A stretch of DNA of 64,000 nucleotides from Sphingomonas sp. KR3-1 (GTDB lineage: Bacteria; Pseudomonadota; Alphaproteobacteria; Sphingomonadales; Sphingomonadaceae), in assembly GCF_040049295.1 (NCBI RefSeq), contig NZ_JBDZDQ010000004.1, positions 1 through 64,000 of the forward strand, read 5' to 3'. A program made the translations under genes and the position numbers. Below the pieces are notes generated by a model. That model did no database searches. It had not been told where the DNA came from and worked only from the letters and a program-made list of their open reading frames with translations. Every line of letters begins with the position of its first letter. Position 1 is the first letter of the stretch. Positions 63,016-64,000 of this stretch are shown here, piece by piece.

Positions 63016-63834
63016 TCAGATCGCGACCGCCGCACCAGCACCGAAGGCGAGCACGACGGCGCGCAGCTTGGTCGGCGCGCCCAGCTTTTCCAGGGCATTG
63101 CGCAGATGAAACTCGACGGTCCGGCCCGAGATGCCGAGCGTCTGGCCGCTCTCGTCCACGGTCTGGCCCAGTGCCGCCAGGCGAAGGCATTGGAGTTCAC
63201 GGTTGGAAAGCCGCGGCGCGCGCCCGACCCAGTCGGCGATCGGAACGAATGTCTTGGCGAGCGCATGGAATTGCCCGGCGAGGAAGCTCATTTCCGCCGC
63301 ATATTGGTCGATCAGATGCTGGATCGAATCCTCATCGAACCCGAAAAAGCTCAGATAGGCTGGGCAGCCCGCGCTATCCTGCACCGGAATGACCAGCCCG
63401 GCATCGACTCCGCGCGCGCGCTCGCCGTCAAGCCAGGCACGGTGGCGGGCATCGAGCGCCGCGCTGCTCCGCGTCGACCAGGAAAAGGGCATATAGGCGC
63501 CGCGAATGCGCCCGATCGCGGGGTCGCTGGCGATCCAGTGCTCATCCTCGCGATCCGCCTGGCTCGAGGTGGAAAGATAGCGGATCGCGCAGCCCGGCTC
63601 GCTCTCCTCGAGGCCCCAGCACGGCCGGCCGAGCTGGATATAGCGCGCGCCGTAGAAGCCGAGGCCCCGGGCATATTTGAGCAGCCAGCTGCGCAGATCC
63701 AGCGCCGAAGCGCAGTGGTGCAGCGGCGCCGGGCCCGGCTCGGCCTTTGCGGCCACGCCAACGCCGGTGGGTCTTGTACCCGCATCCGGGCAGTCCTGCA
63801 CGCACTCCGCATGCGCAGCTCTACTCGAAAGCAT
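63016..63834 (-). CDS. Second LuxR-type solo regulator
   Basis: This 272-residue protein starts at ATG 63834, set by a GGAGGG site 7 nt upstream; the frame stays open to 63975 but runs through the conserved leader element. It has an autoinducer-like N-terminal domain (GFYGARYIQLG, MPFSWSTR, LVIPVQD) and a C-terminal LuxR helix-turn-helix (about 207-265; LSNRELQCLRLAALGQTVDE, ISGRTVEFHLRNALEKL). It is paralogous to the regulator at 58260; both share PFSW/PFAW, PVQD and the recognition-helix pattern. No synthase gene is visible. Its position after the kds genes suggests control of the same surface programme. Confidence 0.85.
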   Translation of the reverse strand: MLSSRAAHAECVQDCPDAGTRPTGVGVAAKAEPGPAPLHHCASALDLRSWLLKYARGLGFYGARYIQLGRPCWGLEESEPGCAIRYLSTSSQADREDEHWIASDPAIGRIRGAYMPFSWSTRSSAALDARHRAWLDGERARGVDAGLVIPVQDSAGCPAYLSFFGFDEDSIQHLIDQYAAEMSFLAGQFHALAKTFVPIADWVGRAPRLSNRELQCLRLAALGQTVDESGQTLGISGRTVEFHLRNALEKLGAPTKLRAVVLAFGAGAAVAI

Positions 63835-63861
63835 GGGTGCGTCCCTCCGGTGATCCCCAAA

Positions 63862-63915
63862 TAGGAAGACACGGCGGATAGGGCTTTTTGGCAGAAGTTT
63901 TTTGTTGCAGTTCAG
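63862..63915 (-). promoter_or_regulatory. Conserved regulator-leader element (copy 3, upstream of second LuxR gene)
   Basis: The plus strand contains GGAAGACACGGCGG (63864-63877), AGGGCTTTTTGGCAGAAG and GTTTTTTGTTGCAGTT. It matches copy 2 in both halves and copy 1 in the AGGGCTTTT-TGGCAGA block. The first block ends about 30 nt before the start codon. It is the best copy for defining the motif. Confidence 0.6.
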
Positions 63916-63937
63916 CGACTCCGGAGAAGCCGCCGGC

Positions 63938-64000
63938 TCAGCTGAGGACGACGATGTTCCCCGGGTAGCGCGCAACGTTGATACCCAGCGCGAGCTCGGC
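63938..64000 (-). CDS. C-terminal end of an unidentified gene (partial)
   Basis: A leftward open frame enters from the window edge and stops at TGA (63938-63940). The last residues read ALGINVARYPGNIVVLS. The frame is too short to assign. Codon use is GC-rich like the real genes around it. It would place the shared element between this gene and the LuxR start. Confidence 0.4.
   Translation of the reverse strand, partial: AELALGINVARYPGNIVVLS

Noticed and set aside
1..64000. CRISPR arrays, IS elements, tRNA or rRNA genes
   Set aside because: No spaced direct repeats, transposase-like proteins, terminal inverted repeats or tRNA cloverleaf sequences were found on reading; a dedicated scan would be needed to exclude weak cases.

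Overview
The window is high-GC DNA (roughly two thirds G+C by eye) with alphaproteobacterial, most likely Sphingomonadaceae, character. This rests on protein style and gene families: KpsC/KpsS with Kdo genes, a GspC without PDZ, STN/TonB proteins and a DUF3739-type haemagglutinin. It was not tested by a database search. I see no rRNA, tRNA, IS element, prophage or CRISPR array. Almost everything encodes making, exporting or decorating the cell surface.

Region 1 (about 0.37-15.5 kb) is an ABC-transporter-dependent capsule locus. A rightward, tightly overlapping operon carries kpsC, kpsS, a GT4 glycosyltransferase, kpsM, kpsE, a TPR-GT4 fusion, a methyltransferase and kpsT. It converges on a leftward operon of GT4, FkbM methyltransferase, GT4 and a BexD/CtrA-type export lipoprotein. 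The Kdo precursor genes kdsD, kdsB and kdsA lie 45 kb away at 60.3-63.0 kb. Region 2 (15.7-18.2 kb) has an AraC regulator, an unknown secreted protein and a SleB-type cell wall hydrolase.

Region 3 (18.2-30.4 kb, leftward) is a type II secretion operon, gspE-F-G-H-I-J-L-M-C-D-K, followed by a large TPR O-GlcNAc-transferase-like gene. Divergent from it are two tandem PstS-like secreted proteins (31-35 kb), which are plausible substrates. A TPR sulfotransferase with an N-terminal SEC-C-like zinc motif follows.

Region 4 (37.0-59.1 kb, leftward) is a 22-kb two-partner secretion locus. In order of transcription it holds a LuxR regulator, an FhaC/ShlB transporter, a DUF2341-LamG-ExbB fusion, ExbD, TonB, a putative porin, a 4353-residue filamentous haemagglutinin and a Hint-domain protein. 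Region 5 (59.2-64 kb) carries an STN-TonB-like protein, the kds genes and a second LuxR paralogue.

Two themes connect the regions. First, the AraC gene and both LuxR genes share a conserved upstream element, which suggests common control of capsule and secretion. Second, TPR-fused transferases (GT4, OGT-like, sulfotransferase) sit beside the capsule, T2SS and TPS loci, which suggests dedicated modification of exported products. The most system-like unit is the haemagglutinin locus with its private ExbB-ExbD-TonB-porin set and Hint protein.
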